In this document: positions 23,340 to 37,500 of the stretch, piece after piece | How the letters are laid out: every line of letters starts with the position of its first letter | How positions within the stretch are numbered: position 1 is the first letter of the stretch | NCBI GenBank assembly: GCA_037102815.1 | Contig: BTPP01000001.1 | Location: forward strand, 2,257,001 to 2,321,000 | DNA: 64,000 nt | Reading direction: 5' to 3' | From: Neurospora intermedia | Lineage: Eukaryota; Ascomycota; Sordariomycetes; Sordariales; Sordariaceae | Program-made: the position numbers and the translations under genes | Notes under the pieces: generated by a model | Database searches by the model: none | Seen by the model: only the letters and a program-made list of their open reading frames with translations | Told to the model about the DNA's origin: nothing

Positions 23340-26130
23340 AAAGCTATTAATATTAATATTAACCCTATTATTCTTAAGGAAGATAATAGGAATAAGAAGG
23401 GAGCGGAATAAATTAATGTACAAAAATAGTAAGATAAGTAGGGAGGAATTGAGGGGGGGTAAAGTCAATTAAAAGGATTAAAATAAAATACGAAACGAAA
23501 TAATATTTATATTGAGTAGGTAAATATAGATTGCGGTTTATAACGTTATTTAAAAAAGAAAGAGGATTAAATATATTTATAAAATATTATTTAAAAAAGA
23601 GTATAGAGAATTAGTAAGGAAGAGGAAGGGGATAAAAGTAAGGAAGGGAGAAAAAGGGAAGTAAGGGGGGGGTATAGTACTAATTTTATAAATAACTTTA
23701 TAATAATCGATATATTATAGGGTATAATTGTATAGAACGTATAATATATAATAGAATTCGTTTATTTATATAGGGAAGATATAAAAAAGAAAGGGAATAT
23801 AGGATCTATATAGTACGGCTCGTCCTATATACCAATTAAACCCCATCCTTAACATACGTAATTAATCTATTTATAGGGATAGTAAATCGTTATTACTACT
23901 CGTATAACTAATTAGGGAGCGTTTATTAACTTAATAACTATAATTATAGTAATACTACAATTAGGCGGAAGGTATATACTAACCCTATAATATAATAAAT
24001 AAAGAGAAACGTCTATACTAATATTACTATTAAAAATAGGTATTTAGCAGTTAGATTTACGAATATTTTAGGTATTAAAGTAGCCAAAGCTACCCTATAG
24101 GTATATATAAGTAATGGGTTAATAACCTTAGGGCTTCGTTAAATATTTTAAGAGGTAACCTTAGTATTGGTAATAATAGTATAAATATTAGCCCTTATAA
24201 TAGTTGGGAATAAAATTAAATTATATAAAATAATCTCCGATTATTATATTAGTTATATTAATTAATATAATAGATTTTCTTTCTAATTTAGGATTATCCA
24301 CCTATTAAAGCAAGGGGGGGGTTGAAGGGTAATTTATATTTATATATACAATTCTTATTACCCTCTAAATAAATAAATTAGCTCCTATATAAGGTATTAA
24401 GGACTATAGCAGGGATAGATAATACTATATTAGCTTTTATATACCTTTTTCTATCTTCTTCTAAGTCTAATATTATAAGATAGTTGAATATAAGATATAA
24501 TACTTTATTATAGCCCCGTCTATTTCTAAAGCTAAATGTTTTTTTTTTTTCGTTCTAGTAGTTCGAGAGTATAAGATAGCGTTATTTATACTACCTTATT
24601 TATAAATATAATAAAATATAGGCTAAGATAAGAATATATTAGATATTCGGTTACCTATAGCCGAATCGGCTATATATACCTATTTAACACTATTTTTAGA
24701 AATATAAAGTATTATAAGGCTGGTTAGGAGTTTATAAGCGCCAAAATTTAAGAGTATTTAAACTATAGACTCTACCGGTAGGCTTATATACCTACGGTAG
24801 GCGGGGCTCTAGTTAATTAATTATTGGAAATAGTATTAATAGCGACGATAATAATAGTAGGCTATAGAAACTCGTACTATACGCTAGTATAAAATATACC
24901 GGCTATAGGGTTCTATATAATGTAATAGTACTTTAATTAGGAAAAAGCAATAAAAATTAATATAAGAAACTAGAAACGTACTTTAAATATCCTACTAATA
25001 ACTATTATAAAATTAAATAATATTATATCTTTTAAATTATTATAAACTATTTTAGTACTAGATTTACAACTATAACCTCCGTTAAAACTTCCTAATACTA
25101 TATTAAAATTACTAAAGCTACTATATATTTTCTTCCTTACTTATTCTTCTATTAGTTTATTTTAGCGCTTTAACAAAGTTTTATAAGAAATACTATTTAA
25201 AATCGTACTTTGCCTAATATTATTTACAATTAATACCCTAGATATATCTTTTATATTTTAGTACGATTTAAAAATATCCCTAATAGTTAGTTTATAACGC
25301 TATTTAAAAATATAAAGAGAATTACCTATATTAGTATAATATAGCTTTACTATAATAGTAGTAGAAATAAGTTTGTTCTTATTAATAATTATTATAATTT
25401 CTAAAGTATTAATAGTTTTAATTGGGAGTGTTTACAGCCCGTATATTTTCGATAGGAATAATAAATATTTTATAAGTTTATTTAATAGTACTTAGTCCTT
25501 TCTTTATAAGCTTCTTCTTCTTTTTGGTTACTCTTTTAAATTTATTTTATAAGGCCTATATAAATTTACTTTTAATAATATTAATTAGCGCCGGCTATTA
25601 CTCTTTTTTTACAATTTAATTTATACCCTATTTACTAGATTTAGTACAAAGTAGTCTAAAAAAAGATGCCCCTTATATAGTATTATCCACCTTTTTCTTC
25701 GTTCTAATAGGCCTCTTCTTACCTTTTCTATTTTTAAGTAAGTTCTACTCCTTATTTATTACCTTAAGGTCTAATATAGGAGGGATAATATTTATTTAAT
25801 ATATTAACCCCCGAATAAACTTTTCTTATTTTATAAGTATATATATAACCGTAATCGGTAAAAATAATATAATAATCCTACTAGCGTAAATATACGCCCT
25901 ATAGGGAAATTAAAGTATATAAGAAATTAGGCTAACGCCCCTTTTGAATTTAATTCCAGCGCTAAAGGCTATAGCTTCTATCTTTCGAAAATTTAGTTAT
26001 ATAAAGGTATATTCCTTCAAAACCAATTATACGATAATATTTAATAAAGAAAGGTAGAAATATATTATATATATTATATAATAAGAGGGCCCTTTATAAT
26101 TATACGTAGTGGCTTATCTTATATACTCTA
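23340..26130. other. RIP-degraded filler
   Basis: Mostly AT-rich with purine-rich stretches at 23550-23680 (GGAAGGGG-like) and a T run at 24540-24549. The minus strand between 25000 and 25600 has faint coding texture that I could not place. It contains a dispersed-repeat copy at 23901-23960. Confidence 0.5.
23901..23960 (+). repeat. dispersed repeat family, copy 2 (short)
   Basis: Matches the core of 7981-8125: an AGGGAGCGTTTATTAAC-like segment followed by AACTATAATTATAGTAAT. Only about 60 bp is alignable by eye. Confidence 0.5.
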
Positions 26131-26170
26131 GCCGAAGATGAACTATATCCTTAGTACTATATACCTATAG

Positions 26171-26310
26171 CCTTTAGGGCTATATAATTAATTAAATAAT
26201 TAGAATTAACCCGGTAATTATTATTATAGTAATAAGGTTGAAGTTATTTAATTATTTAATAAGCGTATATTAACGGTAATTATAATTATAGTAGTCCTGC
26301 GGTTAAATAA
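26171..26310 (+). repeat. dispersed repeat family, copy 3
   Basis: Collinear with 7981-8125 over roughly 140 bp, including AATTAACCCGGTAA, ATTATAGTAATAARGTTGAA, AAGCGTATATTAAC and TATAATTATAGTA segments. Same orientation as copy 1. Confidence 0.6.
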
Positions 26311-26799
26311 TAGTTGTAACGAAGCTAACTATATAATAAGAGTTAAACTAATTTTAATATTTTAGACCTAAGCCTCTAAATCCTCGGGGTAATATAAAAA
26401 TAATTATTTATTAATTACTTCTACGAAGAAGGAAGAGTAAAGACTATAAATATATTTATATTAGGTAGAAGGGAGATAATTCTTTACGTTGGGAGTTTAA
26501 AAAAAGGTTTTTTAGAAATTTTGTAAAAGAGTCTATAGATTGGTAGGAGGTTAGAATAAACCCCGGAAGGCTAATAGGGAGTATATATAGTAAGGATATA
26601 TATATATATAGAAATACGGCCGTTTAGAAATAAAATTAGGGAAAGTTTTCGTACTAAATATAGAACCGCTTCGCGGACGAAGCCTAATTAAAGTATTATT
26701 ATATATATTTCTATAGGATATTCCAACTTCCGGTATTCGCCGCCCTACTAATATCCTTAATTTAATTCCGATATAAACTTATTATTTCCAGTAGGGGAA

Positions 26800-28500
26800 G
26801 TATTTATATATAGATAATACTTAGGTAAATAGTAATTAGGGGGAGGGTACGAATATTATTTATTATAATTCTTTCTAACTTTTCGGATTACTTTTATATA
26901 CTTATATACCTACCTATTAATAATATACAGCGGTTCTTACAACTTCTCAATCCCTCTATAGTATTATATTAATAGTATAACCTATTGTAATGTATTCTTT
27001 ATTACAATCGGCTTGTATTTAGAAATTTAAACTTTTGATTATATTAATGGATTTAGCGGTCCGGTTATCCTTATAGCTATTTATTACTAATTTAACGTTA
27101 TTTTTATATCGTTCGTAATTATTTAGCTAAAGCGGTATAGAGTAGAGATTAAATACTATATATATTAAATAGGGTTAAGTCTTTTCGTACGCCCTCTATT
27201 ACTTTATTACGTCTTTAATTATATAAACTTCGCCCTAAAAGTAATTGTTCGTCTAATACTTATTACCTATTTCTAATAGAAGCGAATTAAAATCCGATAA
27301 AATAGTTATATTACTTCTAATAGGGTAAAGGTATTTATTATTAGTAATACTAAACTACTATTAATTTATAAGAGCTAATATATCCCTTATAGCTATATTT
27401 TTATACCCCCTTTCTTAAATAGCCTAGAAATTATTAAAGATAGTTCCGTATTTATCGGAGTAATACTTTAAAATCTATTACTTATAGAACTTAGGGTATA
27501 AAATATATATATTCTAATATACCTTACTCCGTTATATTTTATTTTAATACTCCCTAAGTTTGTTAAGGGTCTATTCAATTATAGTATTAATTATTTTCCA
27601 GCGGTAATTATTTATATTATATAAGTAAATTTTAAATTTAATATAATTATTATTATCGAGCCCGATGTAGGTAAGGTAGTCCTTAAAAGTAGCTATATTA
27701 TTAAAATAAAGGTGAATATAATTAAGGGCGGCCGTATTATTTAAGTACCTCTCTTTTATTTCCCGTAGGGTTCGTATTAAGTAAGTAAGGTTAGGTATTA
27801 CTATTAATAGGCCTTAGCTAGGTAGATCGAAGGTTTTTATAAAACCTTAAATTAATTATAATACTTCTAATATTCCTATAATAATAAACTAATTATTAGT
27901 ATTAATATTACTCTTTCTTAGTAATTGTAGGGATAGGTCGGGGTTATTAGTAATCTTAGCTATATATTCGTTAAAGGTCTTACGGAACCTTTAAGTATAT
28001 TAAATTATTTAGTAATTAGAGTACTATTATAGGATACTATTAGGAACGATATTAAAAAGGGAAAATAGGGTATTATCCTCTATAGTAGCACTGTACTAGG
28101 ATTATATATTATTATAAAGGGCCTAATTATAGTTATAATAAACTATCTCTTAGAATTTTATATAGCGTCGGGGATTTTGGCGGATAAATTGAATTAGGTT
28201 GAAGAGCTAACCGAGTGGGCTAGTATTATATTACTATCGAATTAATATATTATCTTCGATTAAGGACAACCGATTATACTAATTATTATAGCCGGGAATA
28301 ATAGTTATCCTTCCTCGTATAGCGGCCTCTACGCTAGTATTAAGAATATAGTTAATATAATATAGACGGCGCTCTATTATTTCACTCTTAATTTAGCTAA
28401 TATTTAAATTGGGGTTGAGGCTTTAAAGAATATAATAAATATAGCGGCTATCGGTCTTTATATTATTACTAACTAGGTAGAATATATTATTATTAGTTAA
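26800..28500 (-). pseudogene. decayed minus-strand coding tract, possibly a transposase
   Basis: The minus strand reads as protein with RIP-type stops. Around 28150-28330 it contains a segment (…VEAAIRGR…, …RLSLIEDN…, …LIQFIRQNPRR…) that faintly resembles the helix-turn-helix region of Tc5/pogo-type fungal transposases. I could not find a DDE catalytic core downstream, so the assignment is weak and it may be some other mobile-element protein. No terminal repeats were found. Confidence 0.3.
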
Positions 28501-29110
28501 ATTTAATTATTTTATTATTTAAATGATTTTAGTAGCGATATTCTTATTGCTATACCCCCTATATACTTCCCAAATACTAATTATATTATTTTTAATAATA
28601 CGGTAGTAATTTATATAGTATATAAAGATTAAAAGTACGGGTAGACTATTTAGTAAGGTTTATAGGTTGAATGAAATATATTTTCTAAAGGGTAAATTAG
28701 CTAATTACTATTTTAAACGGTTTAAGCAAAGTTTGTATACCTTTCGAATTTATATAGCTAAGAAGTCGGCCGAATTGGGTAGCAATTTATCGGTTATATT
28801 ACAATCTATAAAACCTAATAATTATTGAAAGGCCGGATTCTCTATAATTAAAAAGGGGATCTTCGTACTAACGACTATATCCGTTAATTACTAGTAGAAC
28901 TCTTTGGTTAGCGTTTTAACGATTTCTATATTAATTATATTAATGTTTATCGATACCTAACGATAGCTTTCGGGTAGTAAATTATTGAAAATAGTAAAGG
29001 ATTTAATATTAATAATTGTACCTCTAGAAGTAGGTAGGTACCTAGGTTGTATTAACCAAATTGGAGATGAAGAAGGTTACCCTATATATATTTCTTTTAA
29101 ATCTGGTTAT

Positions 29111-29122
29111 TGAAACGCCCAT
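29111..29122 (+). repeat. Helitron left terminal inverted repeat
   Basis: TGAAACGCCCAT, matched perfectly by its reverse complement at 40140-40151. It coincides with the point where RIP-ravaged AT-rich DNA switches to unmutated sequence, which supports a real element boundary. Confidence 0.75.
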
Positions 29123-29540
29123 TCCTTCACGAAGATTCGTCGTCGGGCCTATGAAGTGTCATCATGGATCATCCACACCAGAGGTCGTAGTGCCATAGGC
29201 CCACATCGAAGCGAGGAAGGAGCGGCGGTTCTGTCTATAGTGGTCCAAATACCATTAATTGCGGAGCCCCATGTCCCAAAAAGGAAATTCTGTCGTCGAG
29301 CTTAACTCGCGGCCCGTGCGCTGCGACAGAAATCCGCATTTCAGTCGCTTTCAATCGGTCATGGCTCATCAATGTCAATGTGCATTAGTATGCAAATAAA
29401 GTATATAGTGCAGAGTATTTATCTCATCATATTTCCAGCTTTTTACAGTAATACAGCTCGAAATGCGGTCGTTATCGTATTATAAAGCTCAATCCGCTGC
29501 AATTCCCAAGCGACTAGGTATACAATTATAGTTTATATGC
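29123..29540. promoter_or_regulatory. Helitron 5' non-coding region, unmutated
   Basis: Normal composition with CpA and TpG both present and no open frame of note. It contains an octamer-like ATGCAAAT (29390-29397) and TA-rich promoter-like sequence (29398-29420). It presumably holds the rolling-circle origin end and the upstream control region of the RepHel gene. Specific sites cannot be assigned. Confidence 0.35.
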
Positions 29541-30816
29541 CCGACTATCTACTACTCCCGGTAAGTCTATCACTTACGGCAACTCTAGCAACCCGACCGT
29601 CCGGCACTCCGGCAACTCTACCACTCCCAGCACTACTACTATTTACATTATCACTAAATCTACTACTTTCAATTAACAATACTCTTTCATCAACACTAAT
29701 ACCCTTTTATCGCTACAACCAATACGTAATACCAGGAATTATCTGGAATCATCGATATTGATTGATTTGAGGTCTTCAAACGATTGCGCGACCGTTTACA
29801 CTACTACGCACCCGTTTGTACGACTATTAGTAAAGTATATTCAATCGCGCATTACCCTTCACTACTTCCTTCGTTTACGGGGCCCACTACAGAAGGTACA
29901 ATACTACTACCAACGACCGCCACTCTAAATCATCCTACCACTTTCTACCGATTTTAACCTTCTACCTTCTATCTCTCAATACCAATAAAGCAATTGCAAT
30001 ACTATTCACCTATCAACCCTACTATAAATCCAATTACTAGCCAGACCGACGGAAATTTCTGGCACCTATTAACTCCCTCCTAGAAGGGTATAAGAAATTG
30101 GCTCCCCCCGCCTCTCGATTCTCAAACTCTCTCCTCTTCAATACAATACAACCAACATCTTATATCTAAGATCAACTTTAATACTTAATCTTAAATATCA
30201 ACTTCAACACCATCCTACAACAATTTAGGCTTAACTATTCGCCCATTGAAAATCGGCCGCTCTTCTAAATTGGCAATTTACTAAAGTAGCTACTCGCTAC
30301 CAAAACCAAACGCCGTACGAACGGTTTAGAACTAGGTCAGTCCCCTCCTCCTATTTCCCTTCCTTTTATTTACTACTAATATTACTACTATAAATAAGCG
30401 TATCGGTATTTTTTATTACCTAGGGTAAAATATATCAGTTATCTAGTAGAATTGAAGAAGTATGCAAATACTTGTCAGTAAATCCCCCCCAAATAATACC
30501 CATTTAATCATTTACTAATACTTAGTTTGTACAAATTTGCCGGCCTTCTCAATCTCCTTAACCTAATATTATTATACCATCCTTCCCAATATCGATATCC
30601 GATATCGCTACTATCCTACATTACCCTACGGGGTACCTAATTAGTAATACGTAGACTACTAGGGCGAAATTGGAAGGGCGAAGTTATCGACTTAACCTAC
30701 CCTCGGAAATAGGTTATTAATATAGATTAAAATAATAACTATAAAAATAATTAGGCTAGAATAATAAGATCAACGACTCCTATTAGAATTAAGACTCGCA
30801 TTCAAAGTCAGACATT

Positions 30817-30920
30817 CTATCAATCTATCTTTCAATTATTCAATCAATCTATCTTTCAATTATTTAATCAATCTCTCTTTTAATTATTCAATCAATCTGT
30901 CTTTCAATTATTCAATTATA
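30817..30920. repeat. 24-bp tandem array, about 4.3 copies
   Basis: Unit close to CAATCAATCTATCTTTCAAT plus TATT, repeated head to tail within the Helitron, with a few single-base differences. Confidence 0.88.
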
Positions 30921-31064
30921 TAAAATGAAAGTAATTCGGAAGTGTAGAATATATAAAAAGGTTAAACTAATATAAGCTTTTATTAACAAAAGAGATCCTA
31001 ATAGTTATACAGCATCATACGACACTTATCGTAATAAGGCGGTAAATCAATATCTCATTTATAT

Positions 31065-31304
31065 CTAGTCAGTCCATCGTTCCTTTTTTTTATTAGTTAG
31101 CCAGCCAACTAGTATTGCCCACTTAACGGTAAATCCTTCAAAATATATAAATCCTACCAATAGAATCCCAGTATACCGCATCGTCTCACTACCTACGGGT
31201 GAATAGAATACCCACTTGTAGGTAATATCACAATCCGAGCCGCGGGGGGTTGCGGGTGCGACTTGGGCAATACTGGCTAGCTGTATGGCTAGCATTTTGA
31301 ACAA
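31065..31304 (-). CDS. small hypothetical ORF inside the Helitron
   Basis: 79 codons on the strand opposite RepHel, starting MFKMLAIQLASIAQVA, with a hydrophobic stretch in the middle (GILLVGFIYF) and a Lys/Arg-rich end. Its first half lies in the unmutated, G-rich island (31185-31320), including GCTAGC repeats. No family is recognised. It may be a captured gene scrap or a chance frame. Confidence 0.2.
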   Translation of the reverse strand: MFKMLAIQLASIAQVAPATPRGSDCDITYKWVFYSPVGSETMRYTGILLVGFIYFEGFTVKWAILVGWLTNKKKERWTD

Positions 31305-31599
31305 CTAATATTTCCTTTGTCGTTTAGAACTAGACTCTTAAACAAAAGCGACAATCCTCGACTCTTCGAACATTGGCCTCCAATACGCTATCCACCCTTA
31401 CTAACAGTAAAAAACTTCCTAATGAAGCTCTATTGTCTTCTCTAAACAAAGCCTATATAAGACGTACCCAACGTCCCTCGATTCTACAAGTATTTCTCGA
31501 TGCCGCCTATAAACTACCTCAATCTCTAATATTCTAGGGTCCGGCATTTCAACGCCTAAATCCTCCGGTATTTCAACGCCTTAATCCCCGTTAACGTCT

Positions 31600-34500
31600 T
31601 AACAGCGAAAATATTAATATTTCTACTCAAAAATTATTGGAAGTTTAATAAGGCTAGCAATAATAGGAGATTGGAATATTTGGCCCTTATACGGTTATAA
31701 GACAAGAGTTTGAAGTAAGAGGACGATAACCGTAGCAATAGCAGGTTATCCAGCTACAACCTAAACTACTACAGCCTAGACTACTACAGCCTAGATAATA
31801 ACCGCCGGGGTAACACCGACGACTATAACTCCTCGAACAATAACGACAGTACCAAGCCGGATATTAATAATAACAATTTCTTAAATAGCGGGCTGAAGAA
31901 TCTCTTCGAGGATAAAGCTTAATAGAAACCGAATCTCAAGATGACCGTACTACTATTATAAATATTCAGAGGTAAGCAAGATAATATATCGATAGACAGC
32001 CTCCCCGGTTACTAGCTATACGCCCGATTTAAGAAGTTCAATAACACCCCCAGCAACCCCCCCAGTAACCCCCAGCTCAGCAACCGAAATTTTACCGGTT
32101 TAAAATATATAAACCCAGATTTCAGCAAATCAAGGACAAAGTCTTACAATTATTGTTAAAAACTCCCAAAATTTTAAAACGAGGCAAATATTCATAAGTA
32201 GGGTCAAGTATTTACAATCTCCCTACTTAATTATTAAAGATTAATATAGTATTTATAGGACGACGAGGAAACCGTTCGAGCGCGTACCGAATTGAAAGAT
32301 ATTTAACGTAATTACCGTTAACAAAAACGCAAATAAGAAGAGGTTTCGCTAATACCTTCTTTAACTACCCTTATTGTACGACAATACCCGAATCTTCAAG
32401 AGACTAACCTATTGCAGTCTCAGTTTATATGCCGGGTATGTAATTTACCCCGTTACACTCGTAATCGTCGTCCAGATAGTTCGCTTTATTATATCATCTA
32501 TGTCCCTCTTTCTAATACTAATATTTAGTTTCAGACAAAGATTTGTATTCGTTACCACCAAGAATAGCCTTATCAAAAATATATCGATCCAGTATATAGG
32601 AAGCTAAATAAATACCTTAATTATAAATAAAATTTCTCTACCTAGGGGCAATCCGGCAATATCGCTCAAAATATCCCCAACGACGACAACGAAGTACTAT
32701 ATTTTATCTATCCGGCATATTATCAACTACGCCGGCCTATTGACCGCGACCCTATTACCAACTTCTATATTATATATATATACGATAGTCCTAATTACAA
32801 TATTCGAAAAGAACCCAAAGTTTGCATTTATTACAAGCGAGAATATCCCCGGCGGGATTTCTTTAATAAGCATAATATTGAATATAACTATTGCCGCTCA
32901 TATTGGGACCAGATCAACGAAAATAATAATCAGGATAACGAGCAATACACGTACAACTTTGTAAATGACGACGACAATTTTTTCGAAGAATTTAGTATTA
33001 GAGATCCTACCCACCTCCTTAGAATAAGGAATCCTCTTAATACCCCAAATACTATATTTAATATTAATAACTACATTATTAATTATAGTACTATTAAGAC
33101 CCCCAAACCACAATCACAGCCACCCTAGCTACTAAGAAGAGGCCGGCCACCGGGTATAAGAAGACCTCTACATAAACGCACCCCTAGTATTCGGTTCCCT
33201 AGTATAAGTAATATCGAATACGAACCCAACCCGGCATTTAACGGTAATATAACTGCCCGAATTATTCCTAAAGCCGACTATTAAATAAATCTTACATTCC
33301 ACAAGAAACTTAATACAGTAGTTCAATAATACTACCAACGTTACAAAGAAAAGTAGTTTAATATAACTATTAATAGTAAAAGTATATATAACCGGTATCG
33401 CCGTACCAATTCCAAATTGCAACCCAACGACCCCTTCCTTTATAGTACCGAAAATCAAATAGACTTTAACACTTACAACGAAAATAATCCAATATCTCAA
33501 TTACTACGGCTTAACCCCGTTAAAGAAATATTTATCTCAAGGGTCTATATTTTTGTCGGTAAGTTTTTCTTTCCTTTCCTTTCCTAGATTTATAACTAAT
33601 ATTCCCAAATATTTATACCTTTAGTAGTATATAACGCAAATATCGAAGCTATTGTATCAGCTTTCTTCGAGATGTTTCGCATATTTACCGTCAATTCCCC
33701 AGATTGCTACAAGAAATCGATATTGTCTTAGTTAAAGTACAAAACGTTCACAATCAACGCTATATTATTGACCGAGTTCGAAGAGACTTTAAAGTTAACC
33801 GCCGTAAAATCGAACAATAGCTTCGCTTCTTAAAGGAATACTACCCTAAATATACCGACATTAATATTATACAAAACCGTTTTAATTAACTACCGGAGGA
33901 TAGAAATATACTTAATAATATTACTATTATACCGGCCAACGATATTAATATTAAGGACCTTAATAAAGAAGATCAAATACAATTACAAACAATTCTTAAT
34001 AAAATTAAAGAGCTTAAAGTCACTGCGGCGCTAAATCTTATAGGAGGGTTAATAAATAATATTAACCAATTAAGAGCCCAACTTCGTAGAGATATAATAC
34101 CGAATTCCAACTTTGCTCCGGTACGGGTTGTAAATATACCGGATAATTAGCCGCAATAACCCAGAAATTAACTACCCGGCAATTAACTACCCGGAAATTA
34201 ACCACCCGGAAATTAACTACCCGGAAGTCAACCACCTATTATTAGCCCCGCTCCGGCTCCAAATCCTTTAATAGTATAAATCCCAGCGCCTAAGCCTCTA
34301 TTTCCCGGACAGCCTCCAGTACCCCCGCTACTAGTACAACCTCGTATCTATATTTAATAAAGACCCCTTTAAAGTCAATCTATTAACGAATTTCACTATA
34401 ACTAGCCTATTATATCTTAGGCATTTCCCACCCTCTTCCCGTACGGTACGGCTAAATACCTTACCCCTCGGCTAAAAGTAATAAAGTTTAATAATTGGGT

Positions 34501-37500
34501 TCGCTATACAATGAAGTAGCATAATAGTCGGTTTACTCGATATAAACGGTTCCGATACGTCGCATTCAACTCTATAATATATAGTTAAATTAACAGTAAG
34601 AGTACATACTACGTAAATTACCCCAAGTTTAATCCCGAAACCTTCGCTAATCTACAACGTTTTAAGGATCATTTCGAAGCTCGTAGTAAAGAAGCCATTA
34701 CTTTCACTAACTCCATTGTTCGATTTGCCAATACACTTCAAGGCACCCGGTCATATTAGATCCAGAAATCTTATAAGCTCGCTTCACATATCAATTTCTT
34801 AGGCATGCCGGCTATATTTATAACGTTCAATACCGCTAATCTTCACTAGGACAGTCTAGTAAAGCATATACCCGATTATAAACTATAGTTGTAATCTAAT
34901 AACAACGAACGCCGGGCAATTTCTCGAAGGAATATTCTTACCAACCCTCATATAGCCACTTACTACTTCTATAAGAGATTTGAGCTTTTCAAAAAATATT
35001 TCCTTATCCCCAAATTTAAATTTAATAATTATTAGTAGAGGTTGGAATTTCAAGCTCGCGGTACTAGTTATACTCATAGTATTTACTAAGTTAATAACAT
35101 TAATTCCCCTAATCTCGCTAATCCAATAATACAACGGGAATTTACTAAATTATAGGGTTATTATATTACTATATATAATCCAGCCCTTTACCGCATTAAA
35201 CAGCTAGAGGAGGTATACTTTGGCCCAAATAAGGATCTAAAAGGCACTCCTCGTACCCGACGTACAGAAGTTCCACCAGCTACAACCTAGCGTATAAATA
35301 TCCCAGCTACAACCCAATATACCAACGTTACAGAACCCGACAATCCTTAGGCCAACAACTCCCAGGCTTAAGCTATTTATTCATAAGCCTAGGTCGATAA
35401 TTCACAGGTCCGAATTCAAAATCTTTAGGGTTAGAACGAAAATCCGGATATTAATATTCAAGATATTCAACCTAACAATACCCCGCCCGGCAATCAAAAA
35501 GCTCAATATCCGGCCCCCCCTCCGGTTTATAGTCCGGCTCCCCCTCCGGCTATACCAATTTCAATACTACAAGATTACATTAACTGTACTAATATACTAA
35601 ACCGGCCTTATAACTAGATTGAACCTACATTTAAGGAGTTTATAAATATAATTAATAAATTTCAACGTCACGCTTATAGTAATACCTACTATCTTCGAAC
35701 TCACCAGCAAGTTCGTACTCTTCTAAGTAATCGCTAAATTCCAAACCTCGAACTTCCCGTTCCTAAATAGAAAGTCTATCGTTTTCATTTCCCCCGCAAA
35801 CTACACAATAATCCTCTACTCACTACACATATCAACCCTAGCTTCTAGCTTTTCAATAGTAAGCGTAATAATACTATCCTTAACCAATATAATCCGAATA
35901 TTACACTAAGCTGGATAGCCAACACCAACGTCCAACTATATACAAATATAAATACTATACTTAATTACATTACTAAATATATCTCTAAAACCGAGAACCG
36001 GACAAAGAGCTATACAGAAATCGCTACCGAAGTAATTCCCAATATTACAGTAAAGCAACCAATCAAACAGTTCGTAACAAAGTTTATAAACAAACTTATT
36101 ACTAAGCGTAACTAATCTACTCAAGAAGTCTATTATATTCTTATAGACCTTCCTTTATAAAAAAGTACTAGAAAAGTTATTATAATCAATTATCGTTATT
36201 ATAATCACCGAAGCATTATCATCGCTAATCCTAATACAGACCTTTTTATTAATAAACATAAAAGATAGAATACCGCCGCCGAAGCCGCCAATACCGCCGC
36301 CACTACCGGTCAAATTAATAATAATAAAAGTGGTAGTATTTATATTAATACTACTAGCCGTACTCGACAAACCCGCTCACCTTACTAGAAATATATAAAT
36401 CAGAAGGAAAGGTACGCTAATATATCCTATTTCGAATTTTTTACTACCTTCGACCTTAGACTACAGACTAGACCTCTTATAGACCGCGCTAAATTGAAGG
36501 TTCTCAACTACTTTCCAATATATAAAACTAAAGAGAGCCGGGCCAACTACGCCCGGGTTAAACTTATATTTCACCACCCCTACCGCCGGCCGGATGACCT
36601 TTATACTATTAATAATATACAATATAATACCCTTAAGGAAGCATTTAATACGTATTAACAAAAATACAAGCATCTAAATAACTATTACAGCAAGCTTCCT
36701 ACTCTAGAACCCGAGGATAACTTTAAGCCTCCAAATTAGGAAGAGGAAGCAAATAAGCCGGGTTGGGAAGACATTATAAAGTAAAATCAATCACACTTAT
36801 CTTTATATCTTCGTATCTTCTTTATATTTTATTAATATTTCTATAGGGACATGCCCAACCGTATTATCGAAGAAGATCTTAGTAATATTTTAGGATACCG
36901 GCCCATCGACCTTACTTATAATTAGTATAATAATCACACAACTAAATATCAAAAGTTTCTTAATCAAACCGGTAATTATTAAAAAGTACGGAAAACCAGC
37001 TTCAACCTTCCAAATCCTAAACCCATTACGCAACGCACCTACAACACCCTTAACCCCGAGCAGCATATAATATTTAATTTATTTACTAATTATTACTATA
37101 CTATTCTTAACAATAAGGCTCCCCAATAGCTACTTCTTTAAATTAACAACAAAGGTAGCACCGGAAAATCCCATCTTATTCGGCTATTTTCTTATAAACT
37201 CATTAATATAACTAATAACCTTCCTAAACCCATTATCATTACTACTCCTACTAATATAGCCGCTAACAATATCAACAGCTATACAATCCATTCCCTTCTC
37301 AAACTTCTATTTAATATTAGAACTTTAAATAGTCTTAATAGTATTAGGCTTTCCAACATTCAAAGAGAGCTTAGAAAGTACAAATATTTTATCATTAACG
37401 AAAAGTCCATACTAGGCATAAGAAATATATACTTTATCAATAAGAGGTTGCAACAAATATTTCTAAAAAACCAACACCGTCTTTTTAATAGTACCAATAT

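Larger units (their letters stand above)
29540..31590. other. Helitron 5' region before the RepHel gene
   Basis: Sequence rich in C, A and T and very low in TpG (strand-biased RIP). A Tyr/His/Ser/Leu-rich low-complexity reading appears near 29540-29760, but nothing recognisable as a domain. It contains the 24-bp array at 30817-30920 and an unmutated island at about 31185-31320. Part may be 5' UTR or a disordered N-terminus. Confidence 0.4.

Noticed and set aside
33559-33624. 66-bp intron in RepHel (GTAAGT ... ACTAAT ... TTTAG)
   Set aside because: Splice-like signals are present, but removing 66 bp does not restore the downstream frame seen from about 33590. A shorter insertion or indel fits better.
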